Below are positions 17,161 through 25,577 of a stretch of 64,000 nucleotides of DNA, piece by piece. The notes beneath the pieces were generated by a model. It was given only the letters and a program-made list of their open reading frames with translations. It ran no database searches and was not told the DNA's origin. Position numbers and translations under genes: made by a program. The stretch covers positions 1,612,001 to 1,676,000 of the forward strand of contig OZ245029.1 of NCBI GenBank assembly GCA_965223955.1, written 5' to 3'. The stretch's first letter is position 1, and every line of letters starts with the position of its first letter. This DNA comes from Bin75 sp965223955 (GTDB lineage Bacteria > Nitrospirota > Nitrospiria > Nitrospirales > UBA8639).

Positions 17161-17345
17161 CCCCCGCCGTTGCCCAAATTGAATGAGGCCTGAGCCCAAA
17201 ATCTTTGAGTTTTACAGCCCCCTGCAACTGGTTTATCCTATCGCCTATTTTAGATTCATTGGTCTGGAAGTGAGCAAAGACTTGGCGTGGGCCCGTGGGG
17301 ATTGCATGGGGCGCGGCACAGGCAACCAACGGAACGGGCGAATGA
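17155..17345. repeat. Segment shared with the upstream region of autotransporter B
   Basis: About 190 bp here match 56098-56288 at roughly nine positions in ten, including the block TTTAGATTCATTGGTCTGGA and the GTGGGGATTGCATGGGGCGC region. Both copies lie upstream of the two large autotransporter genes in the same orientation. A further short GC-rich match, around CGCCTGACCGCCTGCCG, occurs at about 17468-17502 and 56598-56632. Confidence 0.8.
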
Positions 17346-17607
17346 AGGCATGGAGGTGCGGCGATGGGCATGACTTGGATGTGGTGGTGGAACGTACAGG
17401 ACCGTACCGTCGTGGGCACCGGGAGTGAGGTGAGCGGCCCGGGCGCCGAGTTCTTACGTAAGCCGTACCCGCCTGACCGCCTGCCGCCACGCCGGGGCGG
17501 CCGTTCCTCTCCTTATACATATGTCGCATCCGCCGCCGACCGGGTGTCGGGGCGCATCCATGCGGCCCTGGCCGGAAGCGGCGCGGCACACGAGGAAGGG
17601 ACGAGCC

Positions 17608-17953
17608 ATGCCCAGCGTTGACCTCACCCCGCGCCTGGCCCGCGAGAGCAAGGCCGGGGCCAGTACAGCCTCGCCGCGTACTGGCGGGCGGTATGCACCG
17701 ATGCCGGGCTCGGCAGGCTGCGCCTGCACGACCTGCGGCACACCGCGGCCAGCCAGGCCGTCATGTCGGGCGAGAACCTGCCGCTCGTCGGCAAGTTGCT
17801 CGGGCACCGGCGCCACCGCACAACGGCGGGCACCTGGTCGAAGCGGCGGAGAAGGTCGGAGCCTTCATCGCCCGCGCCATGGATGGTACGGCACCGCCGC
17901 CCGACGCAGCGCTATCGAAGCCCCGCCGCTTCGACCGCTTCGTCAGGATTTGA
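17608..17953 (+). pseudogene. Decayed tyrosine recombinase (phage-type integrase)
   Basis: The remains of one integrase are spread over three frames. A short N-terminus (MPSVDLTPRLARES) in one frame jumps directly to the C-terminal catalytic part in the next (RLHDLRHTAASQAV, then LVGKLLGH). The family end, GGHLVEAAEKVGAFIARAMD, continues in the third frame from about 17825. The HDLRHT and LLGH boxes identify the catalytic domain; the C-terminal HxxH/Tyr segment normally following RTTAG is deleted. About 200 central residues are missing. It lies between repeats and autotransporter A, and suggests that this region was once mobile. Confidence 0.8.
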
Positions 17954-18140
17954 GCGCGCCACAGGCCCGGCGGGCGCCCCGACCGTGGAGCAAGGCCGCG
18001 CCGGTGTGCGGCACTCTTGAGAAAATACAAATATGTCAAAGATAGAAAAGACCTTTGTTTATAATAGGTTAGCGTCACATAGTCTTGACATGGCTGCGTA
18101 TGTTCTGTGCGAATCCGCGTCAAGCAGAGGAGGTTCGACA

Positions 18141-18308
18141 ATGGATACGAATTGTGTGAAGTGGTTGGAAGCTGTCTGTTCAAAACTGATTTCCCGGAGC
18201 GCGAGACCCCTTTCGATGGGGCTGTCGTGGGCGCTGCTGACGGCCCTCTGCGCCGTCGGGCTGTTCATTCCTGGGAAGGTTCCTGGCCCACTCGGATCGA
18301 GACAGTGA
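18141..18308 (+). CDS. Signal-peptide leader of autotransporter A, out of frame with the main reading frame
   Basis: A strong GAGGAGG ribosome-binding site precedes the ATG at 18141. The product is a typical long autotransporter signal: charged N-region, then MGLSWALLTALCAVGLFIP. It stops at 18306-18308. If one G of the GGG at 18273-18275 is removed, the frame continues as IPGRFLAHSDRDSDGCP into the main gene, giving an FLA/HSD cleavage site. I therefore read this as the true 5' end of the next gene, broken by a single-base insertion or misassembly. Confidence 0.65.
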   Translation: MDTNCVKWLEAVCSKLISRSARPLSMGLSWALLTALCAVGLFIPGKVPGPLGSRQ

Positions 18309-18363
18309 CGGGTGCCCGGTTGAGGCAGTCACCGAGTTCACAGCTTCGCCCGGAGTCAATTCC

Positions 18364-21300
18364 GTGCATTTGGGATGGTCTATCCCCGATAACGCCTGGG
18401 ACGTCTATACCAATGGAGTGCATAAGCAAAAGCATGCAGGGAACTACAAACGCGTCCATCCGACAATTCGGCACCACCACCACATCACTGGCTACAAATA
18501 CCAGGTGAAGGACGACGACGGGAATTGGTCTCCGTCCGTGGGCACCAACACGGTGTATTCCCACGTGGTACGGGGTCTGGCGCGCGAAGAGGCGCATCAG
18601 TTCCGGGTTAGAGCAGTCACACATGGTTGCAGGAACAGTGCACCGTGGGCCACTTCGGCGACCACCACTCCATTAGCTAATGCATATATTCCCTATGACG
18701 GTGTTCCAGACGCGCCTCGAAACGCTAGTGCCACCACCATCACAGATGGCCGTAACTTTTGGATGCAATGGACTCGCCCTCTTGAGACACGTGTGAACGT
18801 ATTCACGAAGTTCCAACTCTTCTTGTTTGGCGATGAGACCGAACCGACGGGGTGCACGTCGGGGACGTCGGCAGGCGAAGTTCGGAAAGCCCCTCTCCAG
18901 TACGACTACTCCTCCACTTACACTGGAGCAAGAAACCAAAAGTGGTTCGGCGTCCGGGCTGTAAACGCCAACGGTCCAGGCGAGTGTGCCATTGCCCCCA
19001 TCACTGGGTACCCAGTCCCCGCTGACAGTGCTGGCAATTCATCGCCCCAGGTGGTTGAGGCCGAGACCCGTCCCCATGGGCTGCAGGCCGCCGTCGACGG
19101 GGACGGCGTGGTCACGCTGAGCTGGAACGCTCCCGATATCCACGCATCCGAGTACCGGATCCTGCGCCACCGGCCGGAAGAGGGAGAACCCGAGCCGCTG
19201 GTGTACGTGGAATACACCGAGAGCAAAGACACCAACTTCAGCGACACCGAGGTGGAGCCTGGGGTGCTGTATGTCTACCAGGTGGAGAGGATCGATGTCT
19301 TCGGCTTCGCGCGCGACGCGTCTGAGCCGGTGTCGGTGCGGGTGCCGGGGTCTGACAGCCCGGCTCTCGCGGTCTACTTTGAATCGATGCCGGGGAGCCA
19401 TGACGGGACGAGCGCGTTCACGCTGCGGCTTGGCTTCAGCGAGGCGGTTGACATCACGGCGACCGCACTGCGCGACGTCCTGGCAGTGTCCGGGGGCACG
19501 GTGTCGCAAGTGGCGCAGGTGGACGGACGCAGCGATCTGTGGGAGGTCACGGTGATGCCGAACTCCGCGGACGATGTGGAGATAAGGCTGTCACCCACAC
19601 CCAGTCTGTTGTGCGGCGCGGGGTCGGTATGCACCGAGGCCGGAGTGCCATTGTCGGTCATATACGCAGTGCTGATCCCCGGTCCGGCCACCGCAAACCA
19701 GGAAACGGAGCCCGCAGGCGAAGCCACGGACCGTCCCCATGGGCTCGCCGCCGTCGACGGGGACGGCGTGGTCGCGCTGAGCTGGAACGCTCCCGAGATC
19801 TACGTGAGCGAGTACCGGATCCTGCGCCACCGGCCGGAAGAGGGAGAACCCGAGCCGCTGGTGTACGTGGAATTCACCGGGAGCCAAGACACCAACTTCA
19901 GCGACACCGAGGTGGAGCCTGGGGTGCTGTATGTCTACCAGGTGCAGGCGACCGATGTCTTCGGCTTCGCGGGCGACGCGTCCGAGCCGGTGTCGGTGCG
20001 GGTGCCGGAGTCTGATTCGGCGGAGTCGACGACCGCAAGTCCGGACCCGGAGGCGCTGACGGCGGAGCTCCAGGGCCTGCCGGAGGCGCATGACGGCGAG
20101 GACGCGTTCCACTTCCGGGTGGCGTTCAGCGAGGACATCTCGATCGGCTTCCGGTCGATGGGCGACGATTCGTTCACGGTGGACGGGGGCGAGGTGACCA
20201 TGGCGCGCCGGGTGGACCGGCGCAACGACCTGTGGCGAATCACGGTCGAGCCCGACGGCGAGGGCGATGTGACCGTCACGCTGCCGGCGGGGCGCGAGTG
20301 CGCGGTCTCCGGGGCGATCTGTACCCGGGGCGAGAACCGCAGACAGCTTGCCAACACGCCGACGGCCACGGTGGCCGGTCCGGTGGACGCGCCCGCGGCG
20401 TTGACGGCGAGTTTCGATCAGGCGCCCCATGAGCATGACGGGGAGACGGCGTTCACGCTCCGGATCGCGTTCAGCGAGGATATCTCGATCGGCTACCGGA
20501 GGTTCCGGGACCAGTCGGTGTCCGTGTCGGGCGGGGGCGTGACCAAGGCGAAGCGGGTGGACCGGCGCAAGGACCTGTGGGAGATCACGGTTGAGCCCGA
20601 CACCAATGAGGCGGTGACGCTCACGCTCGCCGGGGGTCGCACCTGCGGCACGGCGGGGGCGGTGTGCACCGGCGACGGGCGGGCGCTGTCGGCGGGGATC
20701 TCGACGACGGTGCTGGGACCGGTGGCGCTCTCGGTGGCGGACGCGCGGGCCCAGGAAGGCACGGACGAGATCATCGACTTCACGGTGAGCCTGAGCCGGG
20801 CGACGCGGGCGGCGGTGACGGTGGCCTACGCGACCGCCGACGGCACGGCCACGGCGGGGTCGGACTACACGGCGACGGAGGGCACGCTGACCTTCGCGCC
20901 GGGCGAGACGGCGAAGACGGTCTCGGTGCCGGTACTCGACGACGCCCATGACGAGGGCGAGGAGACGCTGACGCTGCGGCTCACGACCGCCACGGGGGCG
21001 GTGATCGCCGACGGGGTGGCGACGGGCACCATCAAGAATTCGGACCCGTTGCAGCAGGCGTGGCTGGCGCGGTTCGGCCGCACGGCGGCCACGCACGTGA
21101 CGGACGCGGTGGGGGACCGGCTGCGGGCCGGCTCGGGCGCGTCCCATGTCACGGTGGGCGGCTACCGGCTGCCGCTGGGCCAGCGCGGGGCGACGGACGG
21201 CGCGGATGACGGCGTGTCGGGGGTGGAGCGGCTGGTCCTGGCGTTGGGACAGCGGCTGGGCTTGGGAACGGGAACGGCTCCAGCAGGAGCCGGCGGTGTG

Positions 21301-22590
21301 GCGGGTGCGGGGGGCTGGCCTGACGCGCCGGTCGCCACGGACCCGCGGCTGGGCCAAAGCCGGACACTCGATGTCGGGAATGCCGTGAATCTGCGGCAGG
21401 TCTTGTTGGGCAGTTCCTTCCGGCTGAGCCTGGGGGCGGCAGCCACCGGGTCGGCGGGCCCACGCCTGACGGCCTGGGGCCGGGTCGCCGGCACCACGTT
21501 CGACGGGCGTGATGGCAAGGTGTCCCTGGAGGGAGACGTGCTCACGGGCACCGTGGGCGTGGATGGGGAATGGGACCGGCTGCTCGCCGGGCTCGCCGTC
21601 GCCCACAGCCGGGGTGACGGGTCGTTCAGCATGGCTGGGCCCGAGGGGCGTCGGGGCGATTTGGAAAACACCCTGACGAGCATTCATCCCTACCTGCGCT
21701 ATGCCGTGAACGACCGGCTGGACATGTGGGGCGTGCTGGGGTACGGGCGGGGTCACATGGAGATGGAGCTGGACACCGGCGAGACCCGGGAGACGGACAT
21801 GGATCTGGTGATGGGGGCGTTCGGGGGCCGGGGCATTCTGCTGCCGGCCGGCGAGACCGGGGGCTTCGAGCTGGCCACGCGCACGGATGCCATGCTCACG
21901 CGCACGTCTTCGGACGCGGTGGCGGGCATGGCCTCAGCGGACGCGGAGGCACACCGGCTGCGGCTGGTCCTAGAAGGCTCGCGGGAGTTTGCCTGGGCCG
22001 AAGGCCGGCGCCTGATGCCGACGATGGAAGTCGGGCTGCGGCATGACTGGGGCGATGCGGAGACGGGGTTCGGCCTGGAACTGGGCGGCCGGGTGCACTA
22101 CGCGGACCCGGCGTTGGGCCTGACCATTGACGCCGCGGTGCGGGGCCTGCTGGCGCATGAAGACGACGACTATCAGGAATGGGGCGCCAGCGGATCGCTG
22201 CGTCTCGCCCCGGGGGCTGGGGGCCAGGGCTTGGCCCTGACCCTGGCGCCGACGTGGGGCGCGGCCTCGAGTGGTGTGGATGGCCTGTGGTCCCGGCAGA
22301 CCACGGCGGGCCTGGCGCCCGAGGGCAACCGGCAGACCCCGGCCGGTCAACTGAACGCGGAAATCGGCTATGGCGTGGCTGCGCCCTTCGACACCGGCCT
22401 CCTGACCCCCTATGCGGGCACGGTGCTCTCGGATGGCGCGGCCCGCACCTACCGGGTGGGCGGGCGCCTGCAGATGCGCGGTGGCTGGGCCACGGGCCTG
22501 ACGCTGAACCTCGAAGGCACCCGCCAGGACACGGCGGGCCAACAACCGGTCAACCAGGGCCTCCGCCTCCAGCTCGAGTGGGGCTTCTAA
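18364..22590 (+). CDS. Large autotransporter A (FN3, SwmB-like, Calx-beta, beta-barrel)
   Basis: 1408 residues as read from a GTG; the signal peptide is just upstream in another frame. It would be a type V secreted surface protein. The order is two FN3-like domains (about 1-110 and 113-225), then FN3 (235-330) plus a SwmB-like adhesion repeat (334-440), and again FN3 (455-550) plus SwmB-like repeats (562-670 and 677-786), recognisable by HDGEDAFHFRVAFSEDISIG. A Calx-beta domain follows (785-894, SDYTATEGTLTFAPGETAKT). The passenger linker (WLARFGRTAATHVTDAV) leads to a C-terminal beta-barrel (about 995-1408) ending in the canonical aromatic residue (EWGF). Much higher GC than neighbours suggests transfer. 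Ligand unknown. Confidence 0.87.
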   Translation: MHLGWSIPDNAWDVYTNGVHKQKHAGNYKRVHPTIRHHHHITGYKYQVKDDDGNWSPSVGTNTVYSHVVRGLAREEAHQFRVRAVTHGCRNSAPWATSATTTPLANAYIPYDGVPDAPRNASATTITDGRNFWMQWTRPLETRVNVFTKFQLFLFGDETEPTGCTSGTSAGEVRKAPLQYDYSSTYTGARNQKWFGVRAVNANGPGECAIAPITGYPVPADSAGNSSPQVVEAETRPHGLQAAVDGDGVVTLSWNAPDIHASEYRILRHRPEEGEPEPLVYVEYTESKDTNFSDTEVEPGVLYVYQVERIDVFGFARDASEPVSVRVPGSDSPALAVYFESMPGSHDGTSAFTLRLGFSEAVDITATALRDVLAVSGGTVSQVAQVDGRSDLWEVTVMPNSADDVEIRLSPTPSLLCGAGSVCTEAGVPLSVIYAVLIPGPATANQETEPAGEATDRPHGLAAVDGDGVVALSWNAPEIYVSEYRILRHRPEEGEPEPLVYVEFTGSQDTNFSDTEVEPGVLYVYQVQATDVFGFAGDASEPVSVRVPESDSAESTTASPDPEALTAELQGLPEAHDGEDAFHFRVAFSEDISIGFRSMGDDSFTVDGGEVTMARRVDRRNDLWRITVEPDGEGDVTVTLPAGRECAVSGAICTRGENRRQLANTPTATVAGPVDAPAALTASFDQAPHEHDGETAFTLRIAFSEDISIGYRRFRDQSVSVSGGGVTKAKRVDRRKDLWEITVEPDTNEAVTLTLAGGRTCGTAGAVCTGDGRALSAGISTTVLGPVALSVADARAQEGTDEIIDFTVSLSRATRAAVTVAYATADGTATAGSDYTATEGTLTFAPGETAKTVSVPVLDDAHDEGEETLTLRLTTATGAVIADGVATGTIKNSDPLQQAWLARFGRTAATHVTDAVGDRLRAGSGASHVTVGGYRLPLGQRGATDGADDGVSGVERLVLALGQRLGLGTGTAPAGAGGVAGAGGWPDAPVATDPRLGQSRTLDVGNAVNLRQVLLGSSFRLSLGAAATGSAGPRLTAWGRVAGTTFDGRDGKVSLEGDVLTGTVGVDGEWDRLLAGLAVAHSRGDGSFSMAGPEGRRGDLENTLTSIHPYLRYAVNDRLDMWGVLGYGRGHMEMELDTGETRETDMDLVMGAFGGRGILLPAGETGGFELATRTDAMLTRTSSDAVAGMASADAEAHRLRLVLEGSREFAWAEGRRLMPTMEVGLRHDWGDAETGFGLELGGRVHYADPALGLTIDAAVRGLLAHEDDDYQEWGASGSLRLAPGAGGQGLALTLAPTWGAASSGVDGLWSRQTTAGLAPEGNRQTPAGQLNAEIGYGVAAPFDTGLLTPYAGTVLSDGAARTYRVGGRLQMRGGWATGLTLNLEGTRQDTAGQQPVNQGLRLQLEWGF

Positions 22591-22594
22591 CCTA

Positions 22595-22638
22595 CCCCCT
22601 CTCCTATTTCCCGCATGAAGCGGGAAATAGGGAGAGGG
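22595..22638 (+). terminator. Hairpin after autotransporter A
   Basis: Directly after the stop, the arms TATTTCCCGC and GCGGGAAATA, extended by CTCTCC/GGGAGAG, form a very stable stem with a five-base loop (ATGAA). There is no T-run, so it is either a non-canonical terminator or an mRNA-stabilising hairpin. Autotransporter B has a comparable hairpin at the same place. Confidence 0.6.
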
Positions 22639-23209
22639 TCCCGCCTGTCAAGAACTCCACCTGTTTATGGGTGGGGCTTCTAACCTAACCCCTCTCCTTC
22701 CTGGTGGGAGAGGGTAGGGTGAGGGGGCGTTTTTTGTAGGGACAGGCCTGCGTGCCTGTCCTCTTGCCGTCATCCCCGATCCCCTCCTGCTGTCATCCCC
22801 GACCCCGATCGGGGATCCAGGGTTTTGCTTTGTCTTTGTTTTATGCAGTTGCACCCGCGCCATCTCATGCCGCTATTTTCCCCTCCTTTGTCAGACAACC
22901 CCCTCAATCCCCCTTATCAGGGGGACTGCTTAGAGCCCTCCCCTTGAGCAGGGGGACTGCCTAGAGTTGCCCCCCCTGATAAGGGGGGCCAGGGGGGTTC
23001 ATCGCTGACGACACCCACCCGCGGCCCGACCTCTCCGCAATCGCACCCGCGCTATCTTGGGTCAAAGCCCAGGCCATGCCTCATGCGGCCAACGGACAGC
23101 GCCATGAGATGGCGCCGCTACAGAAGAGGGGGAAGAGAGTAGGGACAGGCCTGCGTGCCTGTCCGAGGGGAGGTAGGTCGTGTTAGCGAAGCGTAACCCG
23201 ACAACACGA
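22639..23209. repeat. Interspersed repeats between autotransporter A and the prenyltransferase gene
   Basis: No gene is seen. The block contains the GACAGGC CTGCGT GCCTGTC palindrome (22741-22762 and 23142-23165), R4 at 22790-22830, R5 at about 22895-23005, and a degenerate R1 at 23176-23202. The order R5, then GACGACACCCACCCGC, then the CCATGCCTCATGCGG block recurs at about 55.68-55.83 kb, so the arrangement itself is duplicated. Confidence 0.75.
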
Positions 23210-24139
23210 CTACAGCGTCCCCACCCAAAGCCCGATCAGAATAACGAATCCGACGCCGACGTGTTGTTTGAACATGGCAAATGCCTCTGAGGGGGAGACT
23301 TCACCCCGCAGGCGACAGACCTGTTGGCTCAGGAACCCCGCGACTCCGGCGAGTCCCCCATAGAACGCCCCATTGAGATTCTCCAGCCAACCCGCTGTCG
23401 CTAAAAGCCCCAGCATGGCCGTCTCGATGATTCCCACGGCAATCCAGACGTGAGAGCCCAAGAGAATCGCCGATGAATTCACTCCGATGCGAAGATCATC
23501 CTCGACGTCCTGAAGAGCATAAATGGTATCGTAGGCCAAGGCCCAGCAAATCGTGGCGGTAAAGAGCAGCCATACCGCGGGATCAAGTTGATTGCGAACG
23601 GCCGCCCAGGCCATCACGGCTCCCCAACCGAATGCCAACCCGAGAAAGAGTTGAGGGACACGAAAGAACCGTTTCGTGAAAGGATAGATCATGGCTAATC
23701 CCAACGCGACCGGGCCGAGCCGTATGGCCAGCGGATTCAAGAAGAACAGCAGGCTCACGGCTCCGGCAAGCAGGCCACCGAGTAACAGGACGGCGTGCCA
23801 GGGGCGAAGGGCCCCACTGGCCAGCGGCCGGCTTTGGGTGCGGGTGACTTGGCGGTCAAATGAACGATCGGCCAAATCGTTGATAACGACACCGGCACTT
23901 CGCATGAGGAATGCTCCCGCGATGAAAAGGACGACCAGCAGGCCGGAGGGGAGGCCTTGTGACGCCAGGACTAAGGCCCACAGGGACGGAAGCATGAGCA
24001 GGAGGGTTCCCGTTTGATTCGACAGCCTGATCAGAGAACACAGATGAGCAAACGAGAAATGGGGAATCGATGCCGGAGCGGATCTGCCAGCAGGAGAGGT
24101 CATCGTGCCACGGTAGCGCAGAAGAAAAAAATCTGTCAA
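23210..24139 (-). CDS. UbiA-family polyprenyltransferase (quinone biosynthesis)
   Basis: 309 residues, all-helical membrane enzyme that transfers a polyprenyl chain to an aromatic acid. Both Asp-rich motifs are present: NDLADRSFDRQVTRTQSRPL (first) and YALQDVEDDLRIG (second). About eight membrane segments. The N-terminal 35 residues before the first helix include an alternative ATG at 24103. The motifs fit 4-hydroxybenzoate polyprenyltransferase and also MqnP of the futalosine menaquinone route; I cannot separate these here. It stands alone on the minus strand, flanked by repeats, and would supply quinone to the electron-transfer chain. Confidence 0.88.
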   Translation of the reverse strand: MTDFFLLRYRGTMTSPAGRSAPASIPHFSFAHLCSLIRLSNQTGTLLLMLPSLWALVLASQGLPSGLLVVLFIAGAFLMRSAGVVINDLADRSFDRQVTRTQSRPLASGALRPWHAVLLLGGLLAGAVSLLFFLNPLAIRLGPVALGLAMIYPFTKRFFRVPQLFLGLAFGWGAVMAWAAVRNQLDPAVWLLFTATICWALAYDTIYALQDVEDDLRIGVNSSAILLGSHVWIAVGIIETAMLGLLATAGWLENLNGAFYGGLAGVAGFLSQQVCRLRGEVSPSEAFAMFKQHVGVGFVILIGLWVGTL

Positions 24140-24217
24140 TCATGCTCTGCCAGCCTCTGTGTCACTCATATGAAAATCGCCCGAATCGGTCATTCCTGCG
24201 GAAGTTTCAGCCCGTAG

Positions 24218-24464
24218 GTCGGATTAGCGAAGCGTAATCCGACAATCTTCTGTTTTTCTTCTGTCATCCCCGACCTGATCGGGGATCCAGTGTCGTTGTC
24301 TTTGCTAACGAAGGAAAAAGAAAAGACCCTGGATTCCCGTAGATTGCCTGGATCCTTTATTTGATTGGATCCCCGATCAGGTCGGGGACAGGCGTCGGGG
24401 ACAAGCGTCGGGAATGACAAATTGGCTGAAGTTGGTAGGTCGGATTAGCGAAGCGTAATCCGAC
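24218..24464. repeat. Two R1 palindromes framing R4 repeats
   Basis: R1 copies at 24218-24243 and 24439-24464 (arms GTCGGATTA and TAATCCGAC around GCGAAGCG) enclose two inverted R4-type sequences that carry GATCGGGGATCCAG and its complement. The whole 250-bp block is itself an imperfect inverted repeat. It fills the gap before tRNA-Thr; I see no gene in it. Confidence 0.8.
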
Positions 24465-24565
24465 ATTGCGGAATGACAGTTGACACGACTCGTTTCAGAA
24501 AATAAGATGGCCTTCGGGCTGGAAGCAGCCGTCTCCCTCCAAATTCACGATACGTTCTCTCCCAG

Positions 24566-24640
24566 GCCGGCGTAGCTCAGTGGTAGAGCAGCTGATTCGT
24601 AATCAGCAGGTCGGTGGTTCAATCCCACTCGCCGGCTCCA
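24566..24640 (+). tRNA. tRNA-Thr (anticodon CGT)
   Basis: The acceptor arm GCCGGCG (24566-24572) pairs with CGCCGGC (24630-24636), followed by T and an encoded CCA. The anticodon stem GCTGA/TCAGC encloses TTCGTAA with CGT at 24598-24600. The D-arm AGCTCAGTGGTAGAGC and T-arm GGTTCAATCCC are normal. Its 3' 45 bases are repeated at 26800-26844, marking it as an integration site. Confidence 0.96.
24596..24640 (+). repeat. Left attachment site (tRNA-Thr 3' end)
   Basis: The last 45 bp of tRNA-Thr, from TTCGTAATCAGCAGG to CCGGCTCCA, are identical to 26800-26844. This is the standard arrangement left by tyrosine-recombinase integration into a tRNA gene, with the intact tRNA on this side. Confidence 0.88.
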
Positions 24641-24784
24641 TATTTTTCAACTAGTTATGATGAATATGGAAAAAGGAAGTCGTGTCGTGTCGCCAATATG
24701 TCACCATAATTTTCCCATGAAAATCCCTGTATTGAGCTTATCGACATACATTGACTAGCGTATCTCATCGCAATACAATCTAGA

Positions 24785-24816
24785 GTATCTAGTGTCAATA
24801 GTATCTAGAGTCAATA
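24785..24816. promoter_or_regulatory. Tandem 16-bp repeat upstream of the toxin-like operon
   Basis: GTATCTAGTGTCAATA (24785-24800) is followed without a gap by GTATCTAGAGTCAATA (24801-24816), one mismatch in 16. The surrounding 230 bp are AT-rich, and the repeat lies about 66 bp before the first gene of the island. This is the place and form expected of an operator, such as toxin-antitoxin operons use for autoregulation; the function is inferred. Confidence 0.45.
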
Positions 24817-24881
24817 GTTAATGGCAATAAAGTAATTATTTCATTCAATTCTTTCCCAGGAGTTTCGGGATACGGGGTATT

Positions 24882-25577
24882 ATGCAAGGCATGACCTACA
24901 CAGAACGTAAAATTCCAAGTGAGCCACGTTCAATGATTAGTGGCTATCTTAGTCCCAGTCTTCACGGTAGGAGTAAATCTTTTAAGAATCCTATCGAAGA
25001 GACTCTTTTCAGAGAAATCGAACGTTTACTCTATTTTCTTATTGACTCTAAAACTAGTCAGGAATTTTGTGAAGCCAGCCAAAAGGTCTTTCCAGAGTAT
25101 TATAGGTTAGTCATGGCTTCTACTGTGGTTTGTCAAACAATCAACGTAGATACTAGTCTTGGTAAGATTGAAAAGTATTTTATTGACAACCATAAATCCT
25201 CTCTTTTGGACAAAGAACAATGTAAGAGGATCTTATTCAATATTGGCACTATCAAGCGCTCGCATACTCTAATTAAGAAGATTATTTCTATCCCACCTAC
25301 AGATTCAGAGAAAGACAAAGATCTGGCCGATCTCTATTCAAGGCTCTCAAGTTGGGTGCAAATGCATATTGGGTGCTTGATTTTAGCCATCAACAAAAAA
25401 CATGGTCTTCCTTCCGCTGTCTTAGAAGAACTACTCAATGGTTCCGATGTCGCAGCTGCAGTTTATAGTATCGCAAGGGAAGCCGTTGATCTTAGAGAGG
25501 GGCTTCTTCAAAATTCGCCCCAACATGATAAGGTAATATGGGATAAGGAGGATGAAATTTGGGCCAATGCCTCCTAA
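24882..25577 (+). CDS. Unrecognised helical protein encoded upstream of a MazF-like toxin
   Basis: 231 residues, soluble, mostly helical by appearance, with no motif I know. It is far more AT-rich than the core genes and lies inside the tRNA-Thr mini-island. Its last 26 bp overlap the next gene, which encodes a MazF/PemK-type protein, so translation is coupled. In that position an antitoxin is expected, but known MazF antitoxins are short (about 70-90 residues) with an N-terminal DNA-binding fold; neither applies. The start at 24882 (ATGCAAGGC) has a weak GGAGTTTCGGG upstream; the ATG four codons later is an alternative. Confidence 0.7.
   Translation: MQGMTYTERKIPSEPRSMISGYLSPSLHGRSKSFKNPIEETLFREIERLLYFLIDSKTSQEFCEASQKVFPEYYRLVMASTVVCQTINVDTSLGKIEKYFIDNHKSSLLDKEQCKRILFNIGTIKRSHTLIKKIISIPPTDSEKDKDLADLYSRLSSWVQMHIGCLILAINKKHGLPSAVLEELLNGSDVAAAVYSIAREAVDLREGLLQNSPQHDKVIWDKEDEIWANAS

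Noticed and set aside
19591..21756. Long minus-strand reading frame of 721 codons opposite autotransporter A, and similar ones opposite B
   Set aside because: They are antisense shadows produced by very high GC; Arg/Pro/His-rich composition, no domain, while the plus strand encodes clear domains.
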